From: Orychophragmus violaceus
Taxonomy: Eukaryota; Streptophyta; Magnoliopsida; Brassicales; Brassicaceae
Direction: 5' to 3'
Assembly (NCBI GenBank): GCA_030180135.1
Contig: CM058236.1
Coordinates: 1-64,000 of the forward strand
DNA length: 64,000 nt
The translations under genes were made by a program, and so were the position numbers. Positions 1 through 10,596 of this stretch are shown here, piece by piece. The notes under the pieces are model-generated. The model ran no database searches and had not been told where the DNA came from. It was given only the letters and a program-made list of their open reading frames with translations. How positions within the stretch are numbered: position 1 is the first letter of the stretch; each line of letters starts with the position of its first letter.

Positions 1-258
1 ATCCTCTTTTGCGTTTTTTATTTAAAAAGGTATATTTTAATTTTGTAAACAAAATAATGGTTTAAAAAGAGCAATTCTCCTTATAGTTTTTATTAGTATA
101 AAAACAAAATTGTAAAAAAAAAATTTTGAATGAGGCCATGGAATTCTCAGGTCTGGCTCCGGCTCTGGCTATTATGGTTAGAGTGTATTTAGTCCAAAAC
201 CACGCAACTGGCTTAGAACATAATAATTATGGAATAATCTCAAAACCATGCAGTTTTA
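1..258. other. AT-rich spacer with a short tandem duplication
   Basis: No gene is visible here. Two related blocks of about 47 bp begin near 193 (aaaaccacgcaactgg...) and 240 (caaaaccatgcagtttta). Each was originally followed by ttagaacataataatta. The second block is now cut by the MITE at 259-947, so its right half resumes at 948. This explains the 18-bp direct repeat cttagaacataataatta at 212-229 and 947-964 without calling it a target duplication. Confidence 0.55.
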
Positions 259-947
259 GACCATCTCCAATGTAAAACTCTATATTTAACTCTAAAATAT
301 AGTAATTCTAAAATAGAGCTATCTTTCTCTCCAATGCATCACTCTATTTCCCACTCTAAAAGTAAAATATTTTAAGTATATATATATTTTTTTTATTTTA
401 CTACTAATACCTATTACTTATAAATTTTACAATTTAACCCTATTTATTTTATTATTTACAAAACTTTCAATAAATTATAATATTATTTAAACCAAACATA
501 AGAAAACATCATTATATTATATTATATAAAATAGTAAAACATAATAGATTTTAGTTTAAATATCATCATTATTGTATTTTTTCTACACATGATTAATTAA
601 CTAAATTTTAAATTCTACATAAATTTTTTGAAAATTTATTCTTAAATAGAGTTTAAAAGTTGAATAAAATTTTAATAAATAAAAAGTAAAATTTAAATAT
701 AAATTATTATTATAATTATTTATTTTAGATATAAATAAAATATGTAAAAGTTAAAGGACCAATATACAAATAAAAAAGTTTAACACTAATATAGAGTGAG
801 AAATAAGTTTACTCCATATATAGAGTGAAAAATAGGTTTATATTATTTTTAGACATTATTTTAGACTGAGAAATAGAGTGGGGTTGGAGCAAAATTTACT
901 ATAAAATAGAATTTAGAGTAAGAAATATAGTGGAGTTGGAGATGCTC
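259..947. mobile_element. PIF/Harbinger-type MITE, about 689 bp
   Basis: Imperfect terminal inverted repeats are seen: gaccatctccaatg at the left, and gagcatctccaac when the right end is read on the other strand. Both ends continue into related 'ctctatttctcactctaaa' sequence. The 3-bp flanks TTA (256-258) and TTA (948-950) fit the usual PIF/Harbinger target duplication. The interior is AT-rich and has no coding capacity. Superfamily assignment rests on TIR style and TTA only. Confidence 0.6.
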
Positions 948-1703
948 TTAGAACATAATAATTAGTTGTTCCTCCACGTGAGAAACTCCAAGTCCATGAA
1001 GTTGATTTCGTTGGTTGTGACTTGTTAGGTCCAGTTCGGAAATGGTAAAAGCTCAATTCAGTTTGCAGAACAGAAAAGGCAATGCTTTAGAAGGTGTTTG
1101 GTCTATTGTAAACATACGATCTGGCGAACCACAGGTAAGAGGCTAAGCCAATGAAGTTGAGACAAGCCATTAGCCAGTAGAAGTAATCTAGATGAGCTTT
1201 GTTCAGGTCGTTTTTGAACCAGCTCGTTTTACCAGACTGACTCGTGACTCTATCGATGATAGATATCAAGAAGCTACTTAGGAAGTTTCCGGCGCCGTAT
1301 ATACCTAGGTTCAGAGCCATACCAACGCTCCTAATCTCACTAAGGACTTGGTCATAGAAGAACTCTTGCAAACCCACCATCGTAAACACGTCCGCGACTC
1401 CATAGATGACGTACTGTGGAGTGTGGAACCAACCACCACACGCTAATGGATACGGTTACATCACCCCGAGCTGCTTGGAGCCTTTTGGTGTCGACCAAAG
1501 CGGCTACTACCATAGCAAGAATGGAGAGGAAAATCCCTGTACCAATCCTTTGAAGCATTGTGATTCCTGATGGATTTTTAGTGAAAGATCTTGCGATGGG
1601 GACGAGTATACGGTCATAGATTGGGATGAAGACGACAATTGTTATGCTTATGAAAGATTTTAGTGTAGCTGCAGGGACTAAGAGTCCTGGTGAGTATAGA
1701 ATG

Positions 1704-3477
1704 TGGGGTGTGGGATGGTGTTTGTTGGGTGGCGGATGTGTGTGTGTGTTCGAGTGTTGCGGTTTGTGCAGGTGGGTCTGTATTTGGTGGTGTTTGTGCT
1801 GGCTGGGTAATCCGTGGCTGTGCATTAGCACTAACGAGCGTGTTCTGTGGAGGCATGTCCGAAACAGGACTAGGTGAAGGCGGAGCTGAGCTTACAGTGG
1901 TGTGATGATCAAGCAGAGATGGTGCATGATGCGGTGCTTGCAGGTGGTGAGGATCCGAGCTGGGAGGCGGTGGAAGAGGAGCATGTGCGAGTGGCCGGGA
2001 AGGTATGAGCTCGACAAGTGGGTGTGATGGTGGGGTAGTGTCGCTGAGTACTTGGACCAGAGAGTCGCGACAAGCAAATGGAAAGCTCGTCTCTACAAAC
2101 CGAACATGCCGGGATACATATATGCGGCCTGTTTCTTTGTCAAGAAACAGGTAAGCGCTCTGCGTCAGACTCTATCCCAGGAATGTACACGGTTTTTACT
2201 TCTCTTGCAGCTTATGTGTATTGTATGGCCGAAGCCGCGGGAAACATAAGCAGTCAAAGACCCGAAGCTTGAGGTAGTTCGGGTGTTTGTTAAATAGCTT
2301 CTGGTAAGGTGATAAGTTCCGAAGAACCGCTATTGGCATGTGATTTATCAGATACACAGCGGCTGCGAAGGCGTGGGTCCAGTACGAGCGCGGGATCGAT
2401 GACTGGCTGAGAAACGTAAGGCCAGTCTCGACCACATGTCAGTGCTTGCGCTCGGCGATTCCATTATGTTACGGGGTATGGGGAGGGGTGGTGTAGTGGG
2501 CAATACCATGTTGGGCTAGGAAGCTACGTAAGGCAATGAACTCCCCGCCATTATCAGAATAAAGGGTCTCGATTTTGGTATTGAAATGGTTCTCAACCAG
2601 TGTTTTGAAAGTGGTGAAGACGGTTTGGACGTGGGATTTTTGTTTAAGGGGGGTATAGCCAGGTATATTTGGTGTAGTGATCAACAAGGAGGAGATAGTA
2701 TTTGAAGTTATCGATAGAGACAATCGGGGATGACCATACATCACTATAGATAAATTCTAGTGGGCGAGATGAGCTTATTGTGTTTGAATAAAAAGATAGC
2801 TTTTGGCTTTTATTGATGGAACAACTGGTACAAGGAAAATTTTGAATAGAAGAAACAGAAACTGGTAAAGAAAATTGAGAAACAACAGATTTGAGAACAG
2901 CTAGAGATGGGTGGCCTAGTCGGGAATGCCAAGAACAAAGGTCTGTTTTTGGTGATGGTGTGGTAAAGAAAGCGGTTGGGGTTGGTGTTTGGATAGGCCA
3001 CTCGTACAACTCGTTCTTAGTGCTCCCTTAGAGCAACCGGACCCCTGTGCTGAGATCCTTCACCTGAAACATCGCAGGAAATAATTCCACAGAAACATTA
3101 TTATTGTTGCATAGTCGATAAACAAATATAAGGTTCTTCCGAACATCAGGAACATAGAGGACATCTTTCAAATCAAGAGATCAAGAAGATGTAGGAAGAA
3201 AGGTGGAACCAGTTTGTGCGATCGCAAGGCTACTACCATCTGCGATCATGATTTCTTCTCCACCGGAGTAAGGTTGATGAAGAGCAAGGTTGCTCAGATC
3301 TGACGTCAGATGGTGAGTCGCGCTGGAGTCCATAATCCAGTTGGACATTGTACGGGGCCGTTGCAAGGTTGGCCCGAGGGTGCCACGGGATGCTGTGAGA
3401 GGTTTCGTCAGACTGCGTGAACTGAGAGCACTTCCGAGCACTATGGCCAGTAACACCGCAAATCTGACATTTGCCAA
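1704..3477 (-). pseudogene. Copia protease-integrase region, frameshifted
   Basis: Read on the minus strand. A protease-like segment carries the core WIMDSSATHHL near 3340, where Copia usually has DSGATHH, so the catalytic-loop glycine is Ser here. An integrase zinc-binding region follows (HSRLGHPS ... CTSC, about 2840-2945). The integrase core follows in pieces (IYSDVWSSP; YSDNGGEF near 2560; then RSYWTHAFAAAVYLINHMP near 2370). A serine/proline-rich linker runs to about 1704. The pieces lie in different frames with stops between them. The linker normally joins integrase to reverse transcriptase, which is missing. Confidence 0.8.
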
Positions 3478-4286
3478 GGTAAGGCCGCGGTGTGTGTTGA
3501 GGCTGGCGTGGTGTGAATTGCTGCTGCTGCCAATTCTGTCCTCCGCGGTTGCCTTTGTTGCTCCGGTTGTTGTTGTTATTGGCTCGATAAATTACTGCAT
3601 TAACAGTGAGAGGAATCGATGGAGTAAAAGCTGCGGCAGCGTGAAGCTTGGCTTCCTGATTCAGCAACCTCTCATGGACTTCAACCGGGGATGGAGTCGA
3701 GTCACGGTTTTCGATCTGATCGACAATGTTCTTGTAATCGTCTGAGAGGCCTTCAAGGACATATTCAATATGTTCTTCATGCTCGACAGGCTTCCCCAAC
3801 AGTGCGAGTTCGTCGAAGTGTTTGAAAGTACTCGTTGATCGATTTGGATCCTTTAGTCCAATGTTTCAGTTGTTGTCGAAGCTGCTTCACATGAGCTCTA
3901 CTCGGTTGAGCGTAGGTAGCGGACAGAGTGTCCCAAATCTCCGAGGACATCTTAGTCTTGGAGAGAAGCGGCTGGAATATAGGGGTGATTGAGCCAAGGA
4001 GCGAGCTGTAGATCAGCATGTCATGTTGCTTCCAGCGTGTGTACAGCAGGTTAACAGTAACAGTGCCGTCGGTGGTGATCGTCGCCGATGGTGAGGCAAT
4101 GGAGCCGTCGAGAAAATCAGCGAGATCATAGCCATCAAGCAAGGCATGGACTTGAAGGCTCCACATCATGAAATTGGAGGCTGTAAGCTTGGTTACATTC
4201 GTCATGTTGACGTTCAGAATCGGATTGGAGTCTGTGACAGGGACTGCGTCAAAGGAACTCGACGATTGGGTGTGTGATGTTGCCAT
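3233..4286 (-). pseudogene. Copia gag, frameshifted
   Basis: It starts with ATG at 4286, 79 nt inside the primer site. The first 169 codons are the UBN2-type Gag found in plant Copia elements (LTASNFMMWSLQVHALLDGY; TYAQPSRAHVKQLRQQL). A frameshift near 3780-3800 separates this from the second half, which ends in an asparagine/glutamine-rich stretch and one CCHC zinc knuckle (CQICGVTGHSARKC, about 3450-3490). One shift has removed continuity with the protease. Confidence 0.82.
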
Positions 4287-4365
4287 GGAAAAACAACAAA
4301 GAAGAAGGAAGAAGACGATGGGAAGGTGGCGGCTGGTTTTGAATTTTTAATTTTAGGTATCGAGT

Positions 4366-4378
4366 GGCTCTGATACCA
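4366..4378 (-). other. Copia primer-binding site
   Basis: The minus strand reads tggtatcagagcc, the complement of the 3' end of initiator tRNA-Met. It directly abuts the LTR at 4379, which fixes the LTR boundary and the orientation of the element. Confidence 0.85.
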
Positions 4379-4497
4379 TATAGAATGTTATGCCTTGATT
4401 GTATTAAGAGTGGAGAATACAATATATATACAAGTATAGGGTACATCTAGGTAAACCGTATTTACAATAATATCCTTTTAGTATTCTACTCTCTATA
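4379..4497 (-). repeat. Copia 5' LTR, 119 bp
   Basis: It lies between the primer site and the target duplication, with short inverted ends tatag...ctata rather than the usual TG...CA. At 119 bp it is unusually short. Only nine bases of its partner remain, at 1695-1703. Confidence 0.7.
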
Positions 4498-5796
4498 GTG
4501 AGATTGACCTGTCCATTGTCGCTCCTTGCTTTGTGAAAAGAGTAGGTGACTGTGCAGATACTATGGCGTAGACTAAGCAAGTCGTCCATATGGGAACAAG
4601 CCTAAGCACTGCTTTCGTTTCTTCTATTTCAGTTAAATCACATGAAATCGCTGCTCTGTTGAGAAATCTGCATAGCATCAAAGAAGAACTGTCAAAAGTT
4701 CATAAACGTAGTTTCTATAATAGATTTAAGCATAAACGTGGACTCCAAGATTCTTAAAGATTGTATAAGCACAAACGTGGACTCCAAGATTCGTAAAAAC
4801 TCGGTTAATTATGTACCTGAATTCTTTGGAGCTCTGGTGAGGCTGGAGAAGGAGAGTCTCGTTCGGGTTAGCTATATTTAAATCTCTTTGTCCTCTGCTC
4901 TTTACGGCCTCCATGAAAACTCGAATGATTCTAGCAAAATGGTTTTTTCTTTCCTCGTCTTTCAGTAGTGAAGCAGTAAGAGGTAGTTCCAAGAAGGAAC
5001 AAAAACAGAGCAAGTAGCATGGAAAGACTTGGAATACCAAATCCTAAAGACCAGCTTAAGTTCTCTTGAATGTAGTTAGAGACCAACCTAGTCATCATTA
5101 TGCTAATACAGTTTCCAAACATTAACCAGTTGAAGAAAGAACTCTTTGCTTTTAGATCATTTTCATCGAACTGATCCGCCCCAAAAACTTTGATACAAGG
5201 TTTGTAACCGCCTTGTCCTATTGCCACAAGATACAGAGAGAAGAAGAAGAGAGCCACTTGGAGCTGACTCGGATCTTCGGAGTGAGAAGTAATCATTGCT
5301 GAAAACGACAGCAACCCAAGTCCCTGCTTGTTTCATTAACATCATCTAAGTGTTGGTAGTAAAAACAATAACGAAAACTTCCGGTAATAATAATGTTTGT
5401 GATGAAATTGTTAACATACCAAGATATAGAGACAAGATGAGATAATGATAGTACGGAAACGACCTAGAAACGCGTCAGCTATAAACGCCCATATAAGCGG
5501 CAGAAAAGACACCATTCCAATCCAAAGGTTCACATTGGCCGCGGCCACAGCCGTTGACTCACCCAATGGTCCCGTTAAGTACGTTATGAGGTTAGACGAT
5601 ATCCCGTAGTAAGCAAATCGCTCCGCCATTTCTACACCTATAAGGTAAACGAATCAGAATTGGACGAGAATCAACCAAGACTGTTATTTTGCGGCTTTTA
5701 CTTACAGATGATGAGCCTGGCCGATTTCCATCCACCGGAAGAGAATCTGACGGGGGGCTTTCCGAGCTCGTCCGTGGCTGTGACGGTGTTAGCCAT

Positions 5797-6060
5797 TGTG
5801 TTTGGTTGGTTTTGATAATTTGTTTGAAATTAAAATACATACAAATGCTTCTTGTGCTGGTTTTGTAGGACAAGGATTAAATGATGAAGGTCGTCTGGCA
5901 GGTCATATTGTTTTTTTTTATTAATGAAAAAAGAGAGCAATAGGCAGGTTGTATTGATGAACAAGAATACAATTAAGTAGCTAACTCGTTCAGCACATGT
6001 GCTTTCTTTTATTATTTGTTCCAATCGAAGTGGTTGGAACATGTCCAATTAATCGTTTCT
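5797..6060 (-). promoter_or_regulatory. Upstream block of NPF copy A
   Basis: This is the 5' side of copy A. It shares recognisable pieces with the sequence upstream of copies B (about 10330-10520) and C (about 12680-12880): taactcgtKcagca...atgtg, and a ggacatgtcc/taattaatc block about 60 bp further out. Shared ancestry explains the similarity. Whether these are control elements is inference. Confidence 0.4.
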
Positions 6061-6780
6061 CTCTTTTTGATAAGTTTTTCTTTCGCATAAACCTTCGTCA
6101 AGTATGCGTCTAACTATGCTTCTGAATAAACAGATGAGAAACAGGCTTGTGACAATCCAAAATCAGCAGAGAAGTTTAATGAAAAGTGGGCTGCAATACT
6201 GGTTCTCAACAAGATAGCTTTTTTTTTTTACCAAGTTGTTTAGTTGAGTTTATTATGTATGTAGTCACTTATACACATTGATATTATACCAAAAAACACG
6301 TGTGTCATTGGACACTTTCTTCTCTTGAGAATACAATTTTGCCTCTGAACAGACACTAACTAAAAGTTACATCTTCTATCTCTTTATGTTCACGCCTTTT
6401 ACTTATTTTGTTTTCACCTTTTATTTAATTTCTTTTCATTATTTTACTTTCTCACTTTTAACCATTTGAGACGGAAGGACATTTTTTTTTCTAACCCTAA
6501 CCTAAAAAACCTCAGATTACTCTCTCTGTCTCTTCGCCTTCGAACACCGCCGGCCAGTTTAGGTGTTGATTCTCGGTCTCTCTACTCCGTCGTCGGTGTT
6601 ATCTCTCTGTTTATCGTTAAAGGTCGTCCATGTTTCGAACCGAGTAGCTTAATCGCTCTCCCCCACTTCGACGTCGCAAATCTAAGCATGTTATGATATG
6701 TATCAATGATTTTCACTTAGATTCGTCTGTTTAAACTTCGATTTAGTGTTTATTGTGTTCTTATGCAACTTCGTTATTAT
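6061..6780. other. Spacer, no gene recognised
   Basis: AT-rich to 6470. Then comes a C/T-rich transcript-leader-like stretch (6480-6690, 'ctaaccctaacct', 'ctctctgtctcttcgcc') with a 76-codon plus-strand reading frame that matches nothing I recognise. It may be the 5' end of the transposon-related gene whose last exon lies near 7711-7986. Confidence 0.35.
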
Positions 6781-6790
6781 TACCATGTTT

Positions 6791-7105
6791 CTGTGTTTTG
6801 CGCCCCATGTGGACAACTTAAAATCGTCTCTACTCTTCTGATTTGCGTAGATCTAGGTTCTATGTTCATCGATCTCGTTTCTAGTTCTTATTTCTTGTGT
6901 ATGTGTTCTGTGTCCCATTTGGACAACTTGAAATCGTCTATACTCTTCTGATTTGAGTAAATCTAGGTTATATGTTCATGGATCTAGTTTCTAGTTCTTA
7001 CTTCTGTGTGGCTTTGTTCTGCGTCCCATATGGACAACTTGAATCGTCCCTCCTAAGTGGATTTCGTAGATCTAGGTTCTATATTCATGGATCTAGTTTT
7101 TATGC
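6791..7105. repeat. Tandem repeat, three units of about 110 bp
   Basis: The phrase ggacaactt...atcgtc...gtagatctaggttctat...ttcatggatctagtt recurs with ggacaac at 6811, 6921 and 7032, giving periods of 110 and 111 bp. The units differ by scattered substitutions. No open frame spans them. Confidence 0.8.
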
Positions 7106-7710
7106 CCATGCTCGCATGTTCGCAATTTTTAAATCTCGTGGATTTGCCTAAATGGACATATGTTTTCTTTGTTTTATGTCTATTGCGTTCTATGTTGTTT
7201 ATATGTGTACAACTTATAACGGACACTACTTTATTCTATGCGCTATTCTTGTGTTATATGTTCATGGATATGTGTGAATGGACATGTGATCTTTTATCGT
7301 TATTCGCCTGCTCAACACATATAGATATCATGGATACGTTCTAATGGACATCTTATATACATTTGTAGTACCTAGGTTCATTCTTGTGGATATTATATTA
7401 ATGTTTAATCTGTGTGTACATATTTATATGGAATCCATTGACATTACGATGCACGTATTACTGTGTGGACTGGAATCCGTGGACATTACGATGCATGCAT
7501 ATTTGGTATTCCATATATTCTATCCATGTGTACAAATATAAATGGACATATTGAATCATATATTCGTGTGTGGACAAGTACTCATGGACATATGCTAGTG
7601 ATTTCTGAGTTTAGACATTGTAGATAGTGTTTAAAGAGCTAAGATATTCGTGGACATATAATATTTTGGGTTCTGGTATGTCGTCACTAATATTTTTAAA
7701 CACTCTTTTT
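7106..7710. other. Spacer rich in 'tggacat' words
   Basis: At least eight copies of (g)tggacat or close variants are scattered between 7150 and 7660, including a near-exact pair acattacgatgca at about 7440 and 7485. Short reading frames here are probably by-products of the repeats. The pattern looks like a decayed continuation of the tandem array on its left. Confidence 0.4.
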
Positions 7711-7986
7711 ACGTTCACTGACATCCGGCTTCCTCATAGGATCTTTGCCACCGACAGATACCCCAACAAACGGCTAAATATCTACTTCAAAATTGATCAC
7801 CTCACATTTGTAAAAAAACGCTCCAGTGACTGTGGACCTGTTTCCATCAAATTCATGGAGCTTAACGCTATAGAACATTCAGACAAAGCTATGGTGCCCA
7901 TGGATGACAAGTTTGTGGATGCTTTAAGGAAAAAGTATGCCATGGACATATATAAAGATCTCTTCATCCCTCTCTACCTCCATTAG
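7711..7986 (+). pseudogene. Ulp1/C48 cysteine-protease C-terminal fragment
   Basis: The reading frame contains RSSDCGPVSIKFMEL, the DCG active-site region of Ulp1-type SUMO proteases, and ends KKYAMDIYKDLFIPLYLH. This ending is typical of the Ulp1-like proteins carried by plant MULE transposons. The catalytic His and Asp upstream are not visible, so this is a last exon or fragment. A possible splice acceptor lies at about 7737 (cctcatag). Family knowledge suggests transposon origin. No MULE inverted repeat was found nearby. Confidence 0.6.
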
Positions 7987-8744
7987 ACTGGTTGTATTTA
8001 TGTATGTTAACCTTTTGGATACTGTTGTCATTTGTGATACACTTTTATGGATATGTCCCATTCGATGACAATGTTGTATTTGTTTACACTACTACTAGGT
8101 TTTTTTGTCACCACATCCTTCTGGATGGGATGTTCGATTCCTGCTATTGTACTAGTGTACTACTACTCCCATGTAAATATTTGTTTGGTTTTCTAGAATT
8201 CTTCTATCTATTTGGTTGTACATACGAATTTAATTAGTCTAAGAGTATCCTAATGGATATGTACAGCTGAACAAGAGCACACGAACAAAAGATTCGAGGC
8301 GTCATGTTTGGGCGAGAGTTAGTAATAGAAGGCCAGGATCATGATAGCACTCGCAGATTAATGGAGAGGATTAAATTATTTCCCCCCAATCCCATCACTA
8401 TCAGATTTTAAATGAATGGACAAGATTTTCTGTCAAAATAGATGGTCCAGATTTATCTACTCTTAACTAAATTAATCTTCCTTTTAGTTACACCAAACCA
8501 AACAAGAACATAATCAAAGGGGTAACTTGGCCATTAATATCTTTGTACAGTGCCAAATGGCCTTCCAAACGGGGAAGTGACTTTTTATGTGACTTTGTTA
8601 AACATTAAAATAACAGACACATCTTGGTGTAAAACTGTTTTTTGATTAAATACTAATTTAACATTTTTTCAAAAAAAAAAAAAACTTGTGGGGCAAATTA
8701 ATTTTCGCATAAAGTTTCTTTTAATATTATCGAAAGGTTCAAAT
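7987..8744. other. Spacer, no gene recognised
   Basis: AT-rich sequence with short incidental frames and an A-run near 8665. It runs up to the target duplication of the 8760-10094 retroposon and should include the old 3' flank of NPF copy B. Confidence 0.4.
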
Positions 8745-8759
8745 AGATGAATGCTTTAG

Positions 8760-10094
8760 TTTTCATAATGTACATTATTACCATTTCATTTTCTATCTGG
8801 TCCAGCTTTCGAGGAGAGACTTCAGCCGCTTGGTGCTTCGACTCCTCTCCGGCGGCGGTGGCCCTTTGCGCCGTCCGCCGGGAGAGGCCCTGCTTCTTTC
8901 TTTGTTTGTTTTTGATCGATCCTTTGATCTCCGGCGGTTCTTGGTGGTTTTATCCTCTCGGCGGTGGCTGAGATTGTTTGGTCTGGCTCGCTGGCTCTTC
9001 GTCGGTGGTGGCTCTCGGAGTGCAGGTGGGCTCTGGTTGCTACATCTTATTGGTGTGGTGGTGACGCCGGATCTCCCCTGGTTTAAGATCGGCGTGTCTC
9101 TTCTACTCCCGTGCGGTTTCACTTCTCCGGCGCATCGCTCTTCTTCGATCCGGCTTACAGTTGGGGTTCTTCGGTCGTGTTGGTGCCTCGCGTATTCTCT
9201 CGCAGATCTGATGTTTTGTCGAGATCCTTTGTTTATCGTTCTGTCTCGTGAACTTTTCATATTTGGTTTGGTAGATAGTGATTGGTTTTAGCCGGCTTCA
9301 TTGGGTCGATCTGGTTTTAGTTATAGCTTTGGGTTGTTAGTTTCTGCTTGTTTGGTTATATGATATTGGCTAGCATCAGGTGTGGGTTGGCTAAGTCAGA
9401 TTCATGGTTAGAGCTTCGTTTTAGTGGATGGGGTCCTTCTGGTAGCTGCTCTGGTTATTTTGAAGGTTTGTTCGTCTGCGTTTGGACTGTGTTAGTTGTT
9501 CTTAGTAGGCTTCGGGTGGTGTTGTTGCTTGTCAATGTGAGTGTGCTTTTCCTTGTTGTTGGTTGCAACGGTATAGATCCTGCAGTTCTCCTCCTCATCA
9601 TTTGCCTTTGATCTTCTATCTTCGGCAAGGGATCTCCAGCCTAACCTTAAGGAATTGGGTTTCATGCCTTCTTTGCATCTAGTCGTTCGTCGGTGAATGG
9701 TAAACAGATGGTCCTTCGTCTTCTTTGGTTCGGTCTGCATACGGCTTGCTCGTGGCTTCTAGTGGTGGAGCAATATAATGAGTGTCGGTGGGCCTTCCGC
9801 AATAATTATCGGCTGCAAGTGTTACGCTCCTTTTCTCTCTCATTGTTTGGTGCTCACTACCTCTTCGTTGCCTCGTCTGCTGATTATTGATCTGAACGTT
9901 GTCACCTTGTACCTGGTGTTAGTCGATATTGTCTAGCGTTTTATAGTTTTAAGTTGTTTTCTATTTGTCTCCCATTTGTGGACTTTTGGCTCCGGTATCG
10001 ATCTTTGATAGCCGGCTTTCGTCTGTTTAGTTTGTGTTTCAAAAATGTATCCGCTTTGGTTAATATAATGGAAATCTTCTAGTGAAAAAAAAAA
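8760..10094 (+). mobile_element. Non-autonomous poly(A) retroposon, about 1.3 kb
   Basis: It is bounded by the 15-bp direct repeat agatgaatgctttag (8745-8759 and 10095-10109) and ends in an A-run after gttaatataatggaaatc, the style of plant LINE 3' ends. The body is CG/GT-rich (ctccggcggcggtgg...) and distinct from its surroundings. It has long overlapping open frames on both strands near 8793-9291 but no recognisable protein. The insertion lies at the former stop-codon region of NPF copy B, because atgctttagaagg matches copy A at 1082-1095. It could be a LINE-derived passenger or a retrocopy of an untranslated RNA. Confidence 0.7.
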
Positions 10095-10100
10095 AGATGA

Positions 10101-10540
10101 ATGCTTTAGAAGGGTTTTGTTCTGTTGTAGATAGTGATCTTAAAATGGGTAACCCGGGCTGTTTAGACCATCTTTACTTAAGTTATGACTATTTAAGCCC
10201 GTTTAATTTTGTAGCTACACACTTCCAATCCCAAGCGTTCAGACGACACACTTCCAATCCAAGCGTTCACATTTTCCGCAGCTGTAGCTGTTGACTCACT
10301 CAATCGGCCTGTCAAGAACGTTATCAGTATGTGTGGCAAGAATTAAATGACGAATTAGGTGTTAGAATTGACTTGACGAACAAGATAACGATTTATTTTT
10401 CTTTTTATTTGGGACAAATGACAATAGAGTAGTTAACTCGTGCAGCATGTGTGTCCCTTTTCATTACTATTATTTATTTTCATAGAAAGTCAGTGGGACA
10501 TGTCCAGTTAATCAAATTAAAACTAAGAAGCCCGCGTGTC
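10101..10540 (-). pseudogene. NPF copy B, remnants only
   Basis: Three pieces of a third tandem NPF gene are seen: the C-terminal stub (about 10101-10135), an exon 2 fragment (10249-10327) matching copy C at 12340-12412, and upstream sequence (10330-10540) matching the 5' flank of copy C. Almost all of exons 3, 4 and 1 is deleted. A local duplication of 'acacacttccaatccNaagcgttca' at 10217 and 10246 adds to the decay. Confidence 0.75.
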
Positions 10541-10596
10541 AGATTGCCTGAAGTAAGGAAAAAAAAAAGCCTAATTCAGTTGGCAGAGACGATGCC

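Larger units (their letters stand above)
1695..4497 (-). mobile_element. Truncated Ty1/Copia retrotransposon
   Basis: The internal order on the minus strand is 5' LTR (4379-4497), initiator-Met primer site (4366-4378), gag, protease, integrase and a proline-rich linker. Then it stops: reverse transcriptase, RNase H and nearly all of the 3' LTR are gone. The left boundary at 1695-1703 is tatagaatg, the same nine bases as the LTR terminus at 4379-4387, followed directly by linker sequence. Flanks gtgag/gtgag mark the original insertion into NPF copy A. The element is non-autonomous and dead. Confidence 0.88.
1087..5796 (-). pseudogene. NPF (NRT1/PTR) transporter copy A, disrupted
   Basis: Minus-strand remains of a four-exon proton-coupled NRT1/PTR-family transporter. 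Exon 1 is 5706-5796, exon 2 5420-5637 with the ExxER motif (VEMAERFAYYG), exon 3 4817-5323, and exon 4 is split into about 4498-4700 and 1087-1694. Compared with copy C it has three lesions: one extra T in a homopolymer near 4940, a 7-bp duplication near 1414-1428 that shifts frame, and a truncated Copia element inserted inside exon 4 with target duplication gtgag (1690-1694 and 4498-4502). The C-terminal end (FARSYVYNRPN) is still readable. It cannot make a full transporter. The NPF5 subclade is likely by similarity and neighbourhood but was not tested. Confidence 0.9.

Noticed and set aside
8793..9291. Overlapping 153-155 codon frames on both strands as a possible gene
   Set aside because: They lie in a GC-rich retroposon, mirror each other, have low-complexity content (Arg/Ser/Pro or Leu/Trp) and match no family.
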